NCBI GenBank assembly: GCA_031272505.1
Contig: JAISTQ010000064.1
Coordinates: forward strand, 1 to 45,684
DNA from: Propionibacteriaceae bacterium
Lineage (GTDB): Bacteria; Actinomycetota; Actinomycetes; Propionibacteriales; Propionibacteriaceae
Direction: 5' to 3'
DNA length: 45,684 nucleotides
Within the stretch, counting starts at the first letter, position 1, and each line of letters opens with the position of its first letter. Under the pieces are notes generated by a model. It was given only the letters and a program-made list of their open reading frames with translations. It did not search any database and had not been told where the DNA came from. This document shows positions 45,622 through 45,684 of this stretch, in pieces. The translations under genes and the position numbers were made by a program.

Positions 45622-45684
45622 TTAGTCCCCGACGGGAAAACCGCGGGCGGCCACCAGCGAATGGAGGGTTCCTGCGGCAAATCG
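45622..45684 (-). CDS. C-terminal fragment of an unidentified protein, possibly CinA (partial)
   Basis: Twenty sense codons (ending LVAARGFPVGD) and a TAA stop at 45622-45624, open to the right edge of the window. The codons are GC-biased at third positions. cinA normally precedes clgR in actinobacteria, so this may be the end of cinA, but the residues are too few to identify it. Confidence 0.3.
   Translation of the reverse strand, partial: RFAAGTLHSLVAARGFPVGD

Noticed and set aside
1..45684. CRISPR array, prophage or insertion sequence
   Set aside because: No regularly spaced 25-40 bp repeats, no transposase or integrase domains and no terminal inverted repeats were seen.

Overview
The window is GC-rich, densely coded DNA from an actinobacterium (Actinomycetota). 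Indicators are the maltosyltransferase GlgE, the mismatch endonuclease NucS, a ClgR-type regulator near recA, a B12-dependent ribonucleotide reductase with NrdR, and surface proteins ending in LAxTG sorting signals. The presence of RNase Y together with NrdJ makes Propionibacteriales/Propionibacteriaceae my best guess; this is an inference from gene content and no 16S is present. I saw no tRNA, rRNA, CRISPR array, transposase or phage gene.

Layout. 1-5280: 3' part of a very large cell-wall protein with Listeria-Bacteroides-type repeats, a Cys/Trp repeat and a LAYTG sorting signal. 5435-11481: glgX-glgE-glgB, alpha-glucan metabolism, ending at a hairpin terminator. 11560-16385 (minus): secreted multidomain esterase and an MmyB-type XRE regulator. 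16401-18273 (minus): yebC-ruvC-ruvA with no ruvB after it. 18335-19054: lipoate-ligase-like protein. 19178-23444 (minus): hisD-hisC-hisB-hisH-hisA, overlapping starts and stops, preceded by a paiB-like gene. 24201-26072: typA/bipA. 26073-26410: non-coding repeat mosaic. 26411-29965: nucS, a 68-residue protein of unknown function, a LAFTG surface protein, and a 90-residue CxxC protein. 29968-34009: cyclophilin lipoprotein, nrdR-nrdJ. 34242-37453: SOS locus (small membrane protein divergent from lexA; dinG-like helicase). 37446-45505 (minus): clgR, recA-recX, rny-miaB-miaA-dapF-hflX-dinG, nearly all overlapping or abutting. The window ends in what may be the C-terminus of cinA.

Regulation visible in the sequence. 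Four sites each match 10 of 12 positions of the actinobacterial LexA box (TCGAAC-N4-GTTCGA): three between lexA and its divergent neighbour and one upstream of recA. Two 16-bp NrdR-box-like sites 32 bp apart precede nrdR-nrdJ. Eight genes that head transcripts have a TANNNT -10 element exactly 6-7 nt before the start codon and no usable Shine-Dalgarno, which points to leaderless mRNAs, while other genes (glgX, glgE, glgB, hisB, hisD, recA, nrdJ, both secreted proteins) have clear AAGGAG-type sites.

Most of the window is conserved housekeeping DNA. The less ordinary material is the surface protein with its C-x10-C-x6-W repeat, a small intergenic hairpin family with compensatory base changes, the regulator/esterase pair sitting where ruvB would be expected, and the small LexA-divergent membrane protein.
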